A stretch of 64,000 nucleotides of DNA from Rhyzopertha dominica (Eukaryota > Arthropoda > Insecta > Coleoptera > Bostrichidae): contig QCXZ01000003.1 in NCBI GenBank assembly GCA_025024175.1, forward strand, positions 57,306,023 through 57,370,022, read 5' to 3'. Below the pieces are notes generated by a model that was not told the DNA's origin, searched no databases, and was given only the letters and a program-made list of their open reading frames with translations. This document shows positions 23,511 to 34,800 of the stretch, in pieces (within the stretch, counting starts at the first letter, position 1; every line of letters begins with the position of its first letter). Made by a program: the position numbers and the translations under genes.

Positions 23511-23978
23511 GACATGCTTTTTATGTATGTTGGTTTTATCCGTCAGCAAAAAGGGCCGTGGGCGCCTGCTGTCAGGTTGATGTATGTAGTTGCATGCCAT
23601 CTTGTCAGATTACTGGTCTCTCCCTTTAGATAGTAGTACTTATTAAGGCAGCTAGGTGGCTTTGTCATCGTGTAGTTCGTTACTGAGAGATGGCAGTGCC
23701 AGCTATTTTTCTACTAAGATCACTAATGTTTTTTATAACTTTGGACTCTCTCCTTCAAAGTTTCAGTTTGCTTTACAGCCTCCTTGGGCGTTTAATTAAA
23801 TATTTAGTGGATATCCTTTCCTACCATCTCACTAATATAAATTTAAGCTAGGAAGCAATGCTGCCGAAATATCAAGAAAGCAGTTGAGCCGTTTATGAAA
23901 ATTTGGAAAGACAAGAACGTGTGGGTCGTAAAGAACATTTAAGAGACGGCATTTTCAAACTAAGGTAACTTCAATTAA

Positions 23979-24188
23979 GTAGCTTGAAAACGAGCTCATT
24001 GTTTTGAACGTACGTGCCTTGTCTCACTAGTTTTATCAGATAACTCTGACGAGCTTTCAACCTAAACGATATAACGCTGTTATCTCTTTGATACTGACCC
24101 TTTAGGTCGAAACGATCGTCAGTTATCTTATAAATCTAGTGAGACAAAGCATATCACGTTCAAAACAAATAGCTTGTTTCCAAGCTAC
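23979..24188. repeat. PLE-like inverted repeat with GGTCGAAACGATCGTC motif
   Basis: Arms of about 75 bp (from GTAGCTTGAAAACGAGCT at 23979 and its partner ending CAAGCTAC at 24188) share TTGTTTTGAACGT and TTGTCTCACTAG. The inner part at 24087-24120 reads TTTGATACTGACC, a short loop, GGTCGAAACGATCGTC. The same sequence family ends the decayed PLE at 46.8 kb, which supports assignment to PLE terminal repeats. Confidence 0.55.
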
Positions 24189-25860
24189 ATAACTGATTCA
24201 GAATGTTTCACAATGAATGCACCTTTGGAACCATTAAACATAGGCTAACTTCATTTTCAAAAAGCTTATGGGTTTTGATATTGTTGCCAAGAAGTGATAA
24301 ATGGGTTTTCCATGATCTAGCGAATGCTACAAAATCTACATCTGCACGTTGGCTTGCAGATACCTAAGAGACGAAAATTGTTTGAATAGGAAACAAATCA
24401 TGCTGTCAGTCTAGCAAAGTTCATTAAGAATTTTTTCATTCAGATTTTTTTTTTAATTCTGGAGACATTACTGCTGCTTACAACTATTGCTTTTATTAAT
24501 GAATGAGTTTAGGTATAGAATAACCAAATCTTGTAAAATAATATGAACAAACTGGTGTCCTGTTAGCAGAGGCGTGTGGATGCCGATGGTTTTGAGATTG
24601 TATTATATATTTTTTTGAAATTTAAAATAAATGTAATTTTTCCTGGACTAACTGACATTTGAACGTTATGAAACAATCTGTATTTATACTTCCTTACGTA
24701 CTTTTGTTACACACATTTCAGAGTACATTTTAACCATAATTATTACTTTTGAAAACAAAGACTTTGTTCTTAAATAGAACGGTAAGCATGAATTATTTAT
24801 CTGGAAGCTTCGGATTGATTACGTATTACTAATGTCAAATAGCATTTAGTTTAAAATAGCTGTTATATTTTGATCACTGATGTTTGTGTTACTTCAGATA
24901 TCGTTTTTTATATTTTATACATTATGAGTTACATTTTATTAGTATTAATTGGAACTTTATTAATATAGGCACAGACCCAGTTGTTCGTGATTTATCCAAA
25001 TAGTGTATGAGATAACATTCACGACACCGACGGTAACATACGACCGAAAGCATAGCCGCAGGTGTTCGCTTTAAAATTTCGTCTTATCCGACATTTGATC
25101 ATTAATATTATAGGGGGTGATTAAAGCACGTATAAACAGAGGTGCTTGTGCCAACGTTGACAAAACAGCGTTCCTACATTTGTATTCACAAAAGCGCGCA
25201 CATATACGCGAATACCCTTTGTGCCAAAAGCAGTGGAGTGTGTATTTAGAAGGCTTTGAAANAGCACAAAGCTTTTTCGTCTCTGTCAACAGTGAGCCAT
25301 TGGTGGTTTCGGCCACTTATTCGTAGCTTTGTACGTCGACATGAACGGTTTCCTTTCTAGGTATCTGACGGACGTATACGCTGATATAGGAACGCAGATA
25401 TTTGCATTTAAGCAATAAGGGTAAAATGCAACTTTTGGTATTGCTAGTGCCGTTTTGTCAAAGAGCAAAGAAAAAGAAAAGAGTGCACTTCTACTGCATA
25501 TAAACATTAATTTGAATTTTCATGCTTATTAAAGACATTTGTTATTTCTTTACTTACTGCTTAAATTGGTCTACATTAAGAAGATTTAGTAATCAGTGAA
25601 AAAGCTTCAATAAATGTATTCACTTAACTTTTGCATTACCTGGACAGGCACCATCAAGAACCATTATTATGTTTCTGATGTGACGTATCCAGAATCCAAA
25701 TTTTCAGAAAGATAAAAGCTCGAAACTGAAGGATACGGTATTGGTAATATTGTACTAGGCGTCTTTTTAGACGCTTGATTTATTTTCACAAAACTCTTAA
25801 CTCCGTAACATTAATATAATTGCGCTTCTGTTTTACGCGAACTATTTGATTTATTGTTAT
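24189..25860. other. No recognisable gene
   Basis: AT-rich. Overlapping open frames on both strands at 25071-25507 are under 85 codons, include an ambiguous base at 25262, and have no family motif. Confidence 0.5.
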
Positions 25861-26339
25861 AAATTGTTTAAGCGGGTGCCATGAAGATCCAAAAAAATGG
25901 ATCTGATCGGTACGATCAATTTCTAAGGAGGGGGTAATGTTGCGGAATCATCGCGATCTGTGTGCTGGAGTTGCCGGCGTATAGATGCAGTGTAGTAGGA
26001 AAATTCAAGTAGTGGTCCTAGCGACAGACAGATACTCTCCAGATAATTCTATCGATGGAACCTTCGCGAAGTTTCGATACCGTCCGGAAGGTGTCGCTTC
26101 TGGAATTTTCGACGGAGAGAGCGCGGACAGTTCTAAACTTAAATACCGATTATCAACCGAGCGGAAGCTTAGTGAAGCAGCTGGTTTTATTGCAAGTGTG
26201 TGCAGTGTGATTTAATTAATTAGTAGTGGTAAAACAGTAGTGTTGTGTGTATGTTTAGACCTAGTGCATTTGATAGAAGGGTTTTGAATAACAAGAAGCT
26301 AATCAGAAATCCGCAGTTTTAGAGCCCGTAGTCGTAACA
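25860..26339 (+). mobile_element. Probable 3' end of a Ty3/Gypsy-like LTR retrotransposon
   Basis: A purine-rich tract, AAGGAGGGGG, at about 25926-25934 is followed by TAA and then TGTTGCGGAATCATCGCG. The proposed LTR, 25938-26339 (402 bp), starts TGTTGCG and ends CGTAACA, giving the TG...CA and short inverted termini expected of LTRs. Polypurine tract plus LTR matches the 3' end of an element, and the body and 5' LTR are absent. A possible TATA-like TTAAATA is at about 26140. The sequence resembles insect Gypsy LTRs I recall, but no second LTR is available here to prove it. Confidence 0.5.
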
Positions 26340-27753
26340 ATATGTTAATGTAGTAATACCAGTCGACACATTCCAATTCTTAGATTACGGTGTATGCTCT
26401 TCCGCCATGCAGTGAGAGTTTTGGCTATAGCAGTAGCGGTATTTGTGTCTATTTACAAATTCATTTAGTAAAAAAGTGACCTCGTCAGAAAAAAAAGTCG
26501 TGTTGGCAGAATTTTGATTATCATTGGGAATTGCCTTTATCGTCGCGCAAAACTACATTGTCAGGACCATTTGTAGGGTATGTATTTGTTCTTGTTCTCT
26601 TTTACTAGTCGGGCAGTTGGCGATTGACTAATATTATTCTCCAAAGCAAGCTGCGTAGTTGATATAGATGAGTTATCCATAACGCTAAATAATACATCAA
26701 GTGCTTTTTCTTAATTTGTAAGCGATTTCGGACGTCTACACTTTAGGACATGTCCAGTTTCTAAAATTTCGTAACTAACTTGGACTATGTAGATTGGACA
26801 GTTGGTTTTCTCTCCTGAAGAACGTTATTAAATAAATCACTCATCTTGGTGTAAACATTGTCGATATCCATAACCAACCATAAAATTTCAATTCATCCAG
26901 TTTTACTGCAGAATTATCATGGAATAAATAAAGTATTAATACGGGCAGAATCTGTATTCATTAAAAAAACAAAAGGTAGGCTAAGAGGTGAGAAATAATT
27001 GTCAAAAAACTGTTGTTGAGAGCATGTTCCTATAAAGTTCATATTTACAGCTACATAAATAACAGGTTACCCCATATTTCTGACTAACCCTGTATAATGT
27101 AAGCAAATGAAATTGTATTATAGAACCTAGCGGGAAGAAACACACTTGTTGCCAATTGCTTTCAAAAATAAGACACGTATCATTTTAATAACAGTATGTC
27201 ACTTTCTGTATTTTTGTTTCCTTACTTATTCAAGCTTATATGAAAACTTCAGCATGCAATTACTTCATACAAAACAACTGGTGTCTATGCAAGAGATCCT
27301 TTACGAAATCGCATGTTCATGCATCTATGCGAGCTGAAATTAGGAGAACAGCCCGAGGGAGCGTCGGTAGAGTTTGCTGTATAGACATTATACAGAGTTT
27401 TCTTTGCTTTCCTGGGTTTAATTGCACTTCGGGCCCGCGCCGTACGAGCGCCAGCTCCAAATCAGAAGACCCCGCGACGCGCTGCGAATAGTAATGCGGG
27501 ATATTGGTTAGCGGAATCTGCTCTGAAGATTTCATTAATTCCTCAATATACCGGGACAGGGTTGCCGGCCTAAAGGAGCTTTCCGCCGTCTAGAAAGACA
27601 TAACATGTTTGTTAGCTGTTGAAATCTCGACCGGAATATAATATCGTCAAGTTTGCTGTGCTGTGGCGTGAACTTTTCGAATCCGGGTAATGTAATTTAA
27701 GCGATTTTTAACACTATTGAACTATTTTCCTAAGACCACATTTATCAGTGATG
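26340..27753. other. No recognisable gene; GC-richer block at 27410-27600
   Basis: AT-rich, with one GC-rich unique block (27410-27600) containing GGGCCCGCGCC and CGACGCGCTGCG. Reading frames across it overlap on both strands and show no family motif. Confidence 0.45.
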
Positions 27754-27761
27754 ATAATGAG

Positions 27762-29188
27762 CATGGGCGTAACCAGCTTTTGGTCTAGGGGGGGGAGGCA
27801 AAGCGGGAACGTCCTGTAGAGTATAATTCAACATAAATAGAAATAATAAATGTTTATAAGATATAGGTACCTAAGTAATTATTAAAGTATTTATTCCATG
27901 AATATGCTTCGTGGATATTCTGCAAGGTGACTTAAAACATCTTCTGTGAAATAAAGACCCAAATTATTTATATGTTATCTATGTACACTGATCATACAAA
28001 GCCCCTTTATTACTAATTCCGTTATTGATGAACTCAGTTAGATGAGGCGCATTCAGTTGCATCGCTCTCGCGTTTAACAAAAAATGAGTTGATACATTTT
28101 ATTTGAGAGAATAAAAATCCGTGATCCACATAATGTACCATACCAAGTACCAAAAGAACATAAATTTCACCTTAAAAGTTCTACTAATAGGAGCACAATT
28201 TCTGATTCATAATTAATACATATCAAAGACTAATGCATTAACCGATGCGCTTTTAGTACAGTTTCAACTTCTCACACCAGAAGCTTTAGAAATTTAAGCT
28301 GGGAGTTCATACGTATAGGTGCTAAAGATACAATTATAGTAATTTTTACGCCCCAATGAAAGAGACTCGATGGATAACTAACATTATTAAAGCTCAGAAT
28401 GACAAATGTCTCAGCATTATGCGTCAAGCCAACATTCTTAGATCGCCAGTGCATTGCTCTCAAAAATTAACCGACTACTTAATATTTTAACCAAATTAAG
28501 CTTCATTTAAATAAACTGAAATATATTTAATTGCATTTTTAACAACACACCGGGTTTTAATTCGTGTTAATAATGCTTTTACTGAATTCCTAAATTTTAT
28601 ATTAAATAAATTGACTTTCATAAACGTGAGTTCGGATGGATTTTTAGTTTTTTTTTATTAATTGTTAAAATGTGACGTAAATTTAGAAATTTGGTACAAA
28701 AGTTAGAGACATATGAAAGATTCTGATGTAATTCCATATAACAGTAGTTAGTTGAACAATCTTTACAGGAAAAGGCAGAAGAGCTGAACTAAGCAGAAAT
28801 CGTGATATGGCTCATTCTGACCAAGATAGTCTTTTAAAGCTATATCCGCCCTATTAAGACAACGATTCGTAACAACAAGAATGTTGCAGTTACAGCTTCG
28901 AAACGCACATGGCATCGATTAAGTTTGGAAACCATTTGATAACGACTTATTAGAGAACGTCATTTGCAAGGGTCAAATACGAGTTCTGGATGAAAACTGT
29001 GAAATACACTTGCCTACAAATTTTACTGTATTTACAATTTTGTAAATAAGACAATTTTTAGGTATATACAAATAATTAACCAGCTAAATGTATGGAAAAT
29101 TGGAAGGGCCCAGAGTTGGCAACCCAGGTCGAGGGGCGGGGGGGGGGGCAGCCGCCCCCCCCCTTGCCCCCCCTTCAGTACGCCCATG
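27762..29188. mobile_element. hAT-like non-autonomous element
   Basis: Termini CATGGGCGTAACCAGC and, reversed, CATGGGCGTACTGAAGG. Flanks ATAATGAG (27754-27761) and ACAATGAG (29189-29196) give an 8-bp duplication with one mismatch. The 1427-bp interior has no transposase motifs. The right subterminal region is an extreme G-run/C-run palindrome, listed separately. Confidence 0.65.
29131..29177. repeat. G-run/C-run palindrome
   Basis: A run of 11 or more G followed by CAGCCG and then runs of C. It could form a cruciform or G-quadruplex, and assembly errors are likely in the run lengths. It sits at the right end of the hAT-like element. Confidence 0.8.
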
Positions 29189-29702
29189 ACAATGAGTGTT
29201 TAGAATCTTAGAATATTATTTAATACCTTTTCAAATGGTAAACCGAATATTGTATAAAGTCCTCGTAAAAATTATATTTTTCGTTAATGTTCAGGTCACA
29301 TTTCTATAAATATTATTCCCTTTTCCGTTTAGATTGTAAAATTTGCTGATTCGAAAAACTACATAATAAACCGATTTTCTTTTAATTATTTGGTCCATCT
29401 GTCTTTTAATTGAAATTCTGCAAAACACTGCGCATGCTCCAAGTTGCAGATTTTTTATTTATGGTCTTTCAATAAGCTGGCGCCGACTTCAAAATTAATT
29501 CGAAGTATTTTTTTAATTACTATTGGTAATTAGAGTATATTATTTTTGTTCAGTCGCATATTAATTGACCCAAGTAAAATACAGAATCGTACTTTGGACA
29601 CAATTTTTTTAAATAAAGCGAACTGAGAAATCTCGACGAATCGTATTGGATATTTGACAATATGAACAACAATACTAAATAACGTAATAACGTAAAAACG
29701 TA

Positions 29703-30906
29703 AGCACAAAAACGAAACTAAGTTTGGCGCATTGGAATTNGCCCAAGAAGTTCTTAGTATTTACCATTGGGTACAATCTCACTTTCGCTTTAAAACTGCT
29801 TCAATTCGTCGTTTGTACTGAGGTACTGCAGTATTCTGGCGCAAAACTATGCCAAATGTCATTAAGTTTAATTTTTAACTTGAACTGGGGTAGTTCGCAG
29901 TTTTTTTTAATTTTAAGCCAGAGTATCTCAATTGGAGACAAATCTGGACTGCTTGATGGCCATTTTATCACGGGAATGTGATTTTCCTGAAGCTATGTTG
30001 TAACGGCTTTTGCTGTGTGACAGGAGGCGCCGTCTTGTTGAAAATAATACTCTCCTCCTGGCAACTGCAACTTTTCAACAGATGGCAATAATTTTTCTTC
30101 TAAAATTGTAGTATACTTTTTGGCATTTACAGTTCCATCTCATCACTCGTCCCCTTGTGCGGACATACACCTCCAAACCATGATGAATGCCGGAAATTTC
30201 ACTTTACTTGCTAAACAATATTTTTCACTCTGCCGATGAATAATTCTTTTCCTGGAGGCTCCAACAAAGGCTTAAAATCTGGATTCATGTCTTCAGATTA
30301 TAGAATGCCATTGCCTTTGCACTCAGTTTTATCGTTTATTTGCCCATAAGTGTTTGGCTTTCTTCTGTTCTGTTAATAAGGGTTTAACTTTTGTCTACAA
30401 TTCATTCAATAAAAGAGGTGACCGATTTTCTTTACAAAACTTACTTTATAAAAGCTATATCCCTTTTTTTAAGATGCCACAAGCAAGTATCTTTTGATAT
30501 ACGCATCTGTATCGCATTTCCTCACCTCGAGGCTAAGTCTCTTGAAGATGTGAAGCGATCTCGTTTGATTAACTTTCGAAGAACACGTTCATCCCGCTTT
30601 TTATTTTTTAAATTTTCCCAGATTTCACTTTAGTTTTTACGTTACGCCCCCCCCCCCATTTTTAAGAGCTAATGATATTTTGCACCGTATACCGAGATAT
30701 TTTCAAATTTTTGGCGATGTTACACCCTGAAAATCGAGAATTTTCAGAAAGTGTTTTTCCACGAAACTTTAATGTCTGATAGATACAATGCTGACAAAGT
30801 GACGACAATGTAGCTTTGTTTTGTTTTGTTTCAACGCAAAAGTGATTTTAGTCTAAACACAGCCTATTACAATTTTGGGCCAATTCTAACAGCTTCGTTT
30901 TGTGCT
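29703..30906 (-). mobile_element. Tc1-like DNA transposon, degraded
   Basis: Terminal inverted repeats begin AGCACAAAAACGAA on the left (after TA at 29701) and, reversed, AGCACAAAACGAAGC on the right, and continue to a shared AATTGGCCC block about 30-40 bp in. The length is about 1.2 kb. The right-hand TA has been lost or mutated to GA. It carries one decayed transposase on the minus strand. Confidence 0.75.
29740..30330 (-). pseudogene. Tc1-like transposase, inactivated
   Basis: On the minus strand I read KVKFPAFIMVWRCMSAQG (about 30210-30150), then stop codons where relatives have a glycine-rich loop, then DGTVNAKKYTTILEEKLLPS, GGEYYFQQDGASCHTAKAV with the second catalytic Asp (about 30055-30010), VTT followed by an in-frame stop where Trp is usual, LQENHIPVIKWPSSSPDLSP and IEILWLKIKK. 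These are the classical Tc1 DDE landmarks in order. The N-terminal DNA-binding region is not convincingly readable. Several stops make it non-functional. Confidence 0.85.
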
Positions 30907-31039
30907 GATTTTTTGTTGTTGTTAATTTATTGCTAATACTCTGAAGTATCAGATATAATTAACCAGAAATTTTTTGTTTGTTTATTTAAAACAAATTATT
31001 TGTCTAAAGTACAGTCTCATATTTTATTTTACGCTTGGG

Positions 31040-31189
31040 CCGATTCATATGCGAGTGGGCTCTATTTATTGTGAAATTTTATTACATTACATATATTATA
31101 AACAACATACACAAACATCCATACCTACCCTAGGCAGGATTCGAACCTGCAACCCTGCTATGCTATCCACTGGACCACCGAGATCAGCT
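31040..31189 (-). mobile_element. tRNA-derived SINE
   Basis: Reversed, the head reads GATCTCGGTGGTCCAGTGG then ATAGCATAGCAGGGTTGC and the B-box GGTTCGAATCC (31139-31149). A box and B box are present but the anticodon arm is too short for a real tRNA. It is followed by a body with TATGGATGTTTGTGTATG, typical of insect SINEs, and an AT-rich tail with AATAAA. An internal Pol III promoter is expected. Confidence 0.6.
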
Positions 31190-33665
31190 AATTTGACAGA
31201 CACTATTGTTTTGCTATAAACACCATTTCATAAAGCCTTTCACCACTTCCTCTACGCAACTCATTTTCTTTATCTTTAGATTATATGAATGATATTAAAT
31301 CACTGTGAGAGCAATCTTAGAAGTACCATTCCGTTAAAACTATATTTAACAAGAAGTGGAACCAGTAGCACAAATTATAGCATTTTTTGTCATCACATTG
31401 ATTGAAGCAGTCTAGTCAATGGTTTTACTTTTCTTTTAAAATTTTGGTGAGTGTAACTGTAGCAGGATACTATCAAAAACTAATCAAAATATCCCACCCT
31501 ATTAAAAGATGTATGTGTAGTATGTATGTATGGAATTCAGATCTTATAACCAAAAGTAACCCGTGTAAAGCCACCTCTAGACCATAAAGGCTGGAGATTG
31601 GAACCTCCGCATGTTTTTTACACACTGAAAAGCCTTTCTTTTACGTTATATACTGAAATAATTCAACCAAGACTAGTAATCTAAGCAACAAGCACAGGCA
31701 CGAATGAAAAGGTGCCTGTCTGCTGTGCAATAAGTACAAAGCTCATTACAAAAAGCAATAACTCTTTTTGGATCATCGTTCTTCAACAAGAATTCATTAA
31801 GGATTTAAAGATGGTAAAATAACGGGACTTAAGGTGAGTTTGCATGATGTATATTTTCATTGAGTTGAATTTATTCAAGAACATCTTGTTTTACTATTGA
31901 AGGACTTCCTTTAAGTTAGTGGGTATTTTTTGTGAATTTGCACAAATCACCATATTGCTAATGTTATGTAATGATTTCGTAATATCAAAACATATCTTTA
32001 TAAAAAACTAATACATTAAATCCAGTATTATGAAAGACAATTATCGCTTGAATTCATTTATAAATGAGCAATAAAATATCACGTATGCTCATTAATAAAT
32101 CCAATTTATGTATAAGGAATCGAATCGAAAACTAAAATTTAAAAAAATATATAAAGAATTAGAAAGTGCCATAAATAGGGAACAAAGAATACAATTTTAT
32201 CCAGGTTATATAAATGCAGCTCATTCTAAGTAAAAGTTGTGTAGGAGAATTTAATTTATAAACATTATGATAAGTAATACAGTACTGTCACGGCGAGATC
32301 TAGTTTGCTTCTTAATTCCTGCAAAGTTGATTTACATGGATTTACGACTGTTTACAGAATAAGTAATAACTAAACTTGACTCTATTATTTAAATTAATTT
32401 TAACTACCCTTGCTAACTTCAACATTAGCTTTTAAGTCCCAAAAGGCTAACGTACAAACTTGCAGCGAAGGCTAAGTAGACTTTGTAATGAAATTAGGCT
32501 TGCCTAGAAGTTTAAGCTCACACGCGTCTTCGAAGATGTTTTGTCAGCGTGGATACTTTATTATATTTTATTTGCACTACGTTTTCTTCTCTGTCGTCCT
32601 TTGCAACGTTTACCGATCCCCTCCTATGGAGGAAACGCGCTTCCTTTGACAATTGCTGCATCACCAGGCGCCCATCATGTTTTATTTTTATGGCGAAGTA
32701 GATCGTGGAGGCAGGCGAAGAAAAACATCATTACGCGCGCGGGGTTGGACAGACAAGCGTTGTTCTGTGTCCTAACCGGCCCTTACTTTGGATCAATCGT
32801 CTGAACAAAGTCGGGACATCCGTGGATCGTGTTCGGTAATTGCAGGTTTCTGTTAAAGGGACACCTAGCGGTCGTGTATCATGTAGCACAAAGTAACATT
32901 GCACCGGATGCTTAACACCGAAGACACCGGCAAAATAAAAAAGAAAAATTCCTAAGGTGCACTAATGATGGAAACCACTTATAGTTGGCCGTGGTTGAAA
33001 GAATTTCAGTCTCGTCACTTTCTAAAATTTTCTGGTTTTGTTTAAATGTGCCCACAAAACTACTGTACGGGGAGTTTCATTATATTTTGTCTGTTGTTTG
33101 CATTTTTGTCGAGCAACGTATGGCAATGCAAATTGGTGGGTAACAAATTGCGGGTTTGTAGTAACACAGTTCTAACTGTTGTCGAGTGCAGTGTTCAGGG
33201 GAGCGACTGAACATTGCAGTCACAATAATTAAACTATAAGCAAGGTTTATTTTTTTATCTTAGTAGTCTTTCCATTTTTTTTTCTGGCAATTTTCAGCTT
33301 GAAAGTGTACTGATTATTGATAAAATAAAAAATCACGAATGTTAGTTAGGACCATTATACCTATAAAACGATAAATAATTTGAAACGATTGAGTTCTATA
33401 TGTCTTTGTATGTTTAAATACAATAAATAAACATGCATTTTAATATTTTTATTATTTCAAACGCTTAGGATTTCGATAAACACGCTTAAAAGTTACATAC
33501 ATTTGTATTATTAAAGTAGAACAACAAAAATAAATTTTGTGAAAACTAAACAACTTTGGAATACGGAAATTGTTTATATTTAAAGCCTGTTTTTATACAT
33601 TCATCAGAGAATGCATTTCTTGTATTGCTAAATGTTCAGGAATAGAGTACTTCATTGTAATAGAT
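31190..33665. other. No recognisable gene
   Basis: AT-rich with a GC-richer zone at 32540-32800 covered by an 87-codon frame without family motifs. A SINE-tail-like hairpin, TTTATAAATGAGCA against TGCTCATTAATAAA, lies at 32056-32100. Confidence 0.45.
32056..32100. repeat. Short hairpin shared with the 9.4-kb SINE-tail repeat
   Basis: The segment CAATAAAATATCACGTATG with its continuation matches 9464-9496 with about three differences over 32 bases, suggesting a common repeat tail. Confidence 0.4.
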
Positions 33666-33689
33666 TTCATTTGAAGATTATTCTTCATA

Positions 33690-34330
33690 AATGTAACAAC
33701 TGCGTAAAACATAATGATGAGGTACACAGGCAGCACTCCATGTAATTGTTTCGGTTATATCTTTGTTATCATTTACAACTGTATTTAAAATTTGTATTAA
33801 AGCTGAAGCGATATCGTTTCTGGTACGTTCCTCGGTATATTCCATCCATTTGCATTACTTCTACATCTTTTTAGTTTTTGAAAAGTGTCCTATTAAATTG
33901 TAACATGTTTTGTCGTTCATATAAATGATAGTAATTACATTTTGGACGTCGAACGATCATATTGGTATGTTTCCTTTTTTATCTGTAGCTTCTTTAGCTC
34001 TCATTTGTTCTTTTAATCCCTTATGGCAGTAAAATTTAGTTCCACTTTCTGTGCATATACATTTTTTTCTAATCTTTTTTGGGTTTGTGGAAGTCTAACT
34101 TAAATTAATTACAAAATATACAGCTGTAGTACATATTTTCCTTAATGGGAGTTTCTTTTAACTCCCACCACAAATATAACTGGTACATCTTTTTAATATT
34201 CAAATTTGGTTCAAGGTGTTCTTTGTTTGTGTCAGCCCTACAACAATGATCACACACGCGTGGAAATTTTTTGATATGTTCGATGACGTTCTTCATATCA
34301 GCTTGAGATAATTTAGCGAAATGTCACTGT
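33690..34330 (-). pseudogene. Decayed transposon-associated ORF (DUF7869-like)
   Basis: On the minus strand, from high to low coordinates: VIEHIKKFPRVCDHCCRADT, KEHLEPNLNIKKMYQLYLWW (34290-34150); CICTESGTKFYCHKG and LKEQMRAKEATDKK (34070-33970); FDVQNVITIIYMNDKTCYNL then IGHFSKTKK (33955-33875); and RTRNDIASALIQIL plus ETITWSAACVP (33825-33730). The same blocks occur in order in a large set of uncharacterised insect proteins that behave like transposon products and carry the domain I recall as DUF7869. Function is unknown. Frameshifts and stops break it. Confidence 0.6.
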
Positions 34331-34681
34331 AATGGTGCAGTTAACGGATATATATTCTTAAGGGTCGATATAACTGGCAATACAATTTGTAATGTAGAGA
34401 GATCGAAAGGTTCTCTGTAGATAAAGATAAACATCTTTACACCTACATTTCACCCAGTTTAATGCTAGTAAGAAATTAACCTAAGAATACCATTGTACTA
34501 TTATTTGGAATTATATTGGTTACTGATTTAAATATTGTAACTTATGAATACGAATTACGCTCTGAAGCTTGGAAATAACGAGCGACGAGCGATTCAGCTG
34601 CAGATGCGCCGGATGGCGTTCAGCACCGATACATATGAACTTTGATGTATATACACCACCTTGACTTCGATTCTGAATAGG

Positions 34682-34753
34682 GCCCTGTTAGCTCAATGAT
34701 AGAGCGTTTGACTAGTATTCAACACGTCCCGAGTTCAAATCTCGGTCAAGGCT
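34682..34753 (+). tRNA. tRNA-Thr(AGT)-like sequence, probably pseudogene or SINE head
   Basis: It folds as a cloverleaf. D-arm AGCTCAATGATAGAGC; anticodon stem TTTGA/TCAAC with seven-base loop CTAGTAT (anticodon AGT at 34714-34716); five-base variable region; T-arm CCGAG-TTCAAAT-CTCGG, with B-box GTTCAAATC. The acceptor stem has two mismatches (positions 4-69 and 7-66) and the anticodon stem has one U-C. The following 45 bases resemble the repeat at 9428-9496, which points to a tRNA-headed SINE rather than a working tRNA gene. Confidence 0.55.
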
Positions 34754-34800
34754 GGCAATACTTTTTCATTTCTTCTTATGCCTGTTAACCCATTAAAATA
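34754..34800 (+). repeat. SINE body following the tRNA-like head
   Basis: GGCAATACTTTTTCATTTC then TTCTTATGCCTGTTAACCC parallels 9427-9465. Together with the tRNA-like head this gives a head-plus-body SINE structure. Confidence 0.45.

Larger units (their letters stand above)
22990..23720 (+). mobile_element. Tandem array of hammerhead-ribozyme units (retrozyme-like)
   Basis: Two full units and a partial third in direct tandem. The marker GTGT(C)AGTTC recurs at 23001, 23321 and 23670, giving periods of about 320 and 349 bp. Each unit holds the body (GATGGCATTGCCATC palindrome, CTTCCTTTAGGAAGTAGT, AAGGCAGCTAGGTG) and a ribozyme followed by the tail ATGTATGTTGG and CCTGCTGTCAGGTTGAT. The first unit's ribozyme has lost the GAAA and stem III segment. 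The second has a complete core. This is a diverged subfamily of the solitary copies. Tandem units with one hammerhead each are the arrangement from which retrozymes give unit-length circular RNAs. No target duplication was found. Confidence 0.8.

Noticed and set aside
32541..32804. 87-codon GC-richer open frame
   Set aside because: No family resemblance; the raised GC content alone lengthens open frames.
34682..34753. Functional nuclear tRNA-Thr gene
   Set aside because: Acceptor and anticodon stem mismatches plus a downstream body shared with another locus favour a SINE head or pseudogene.
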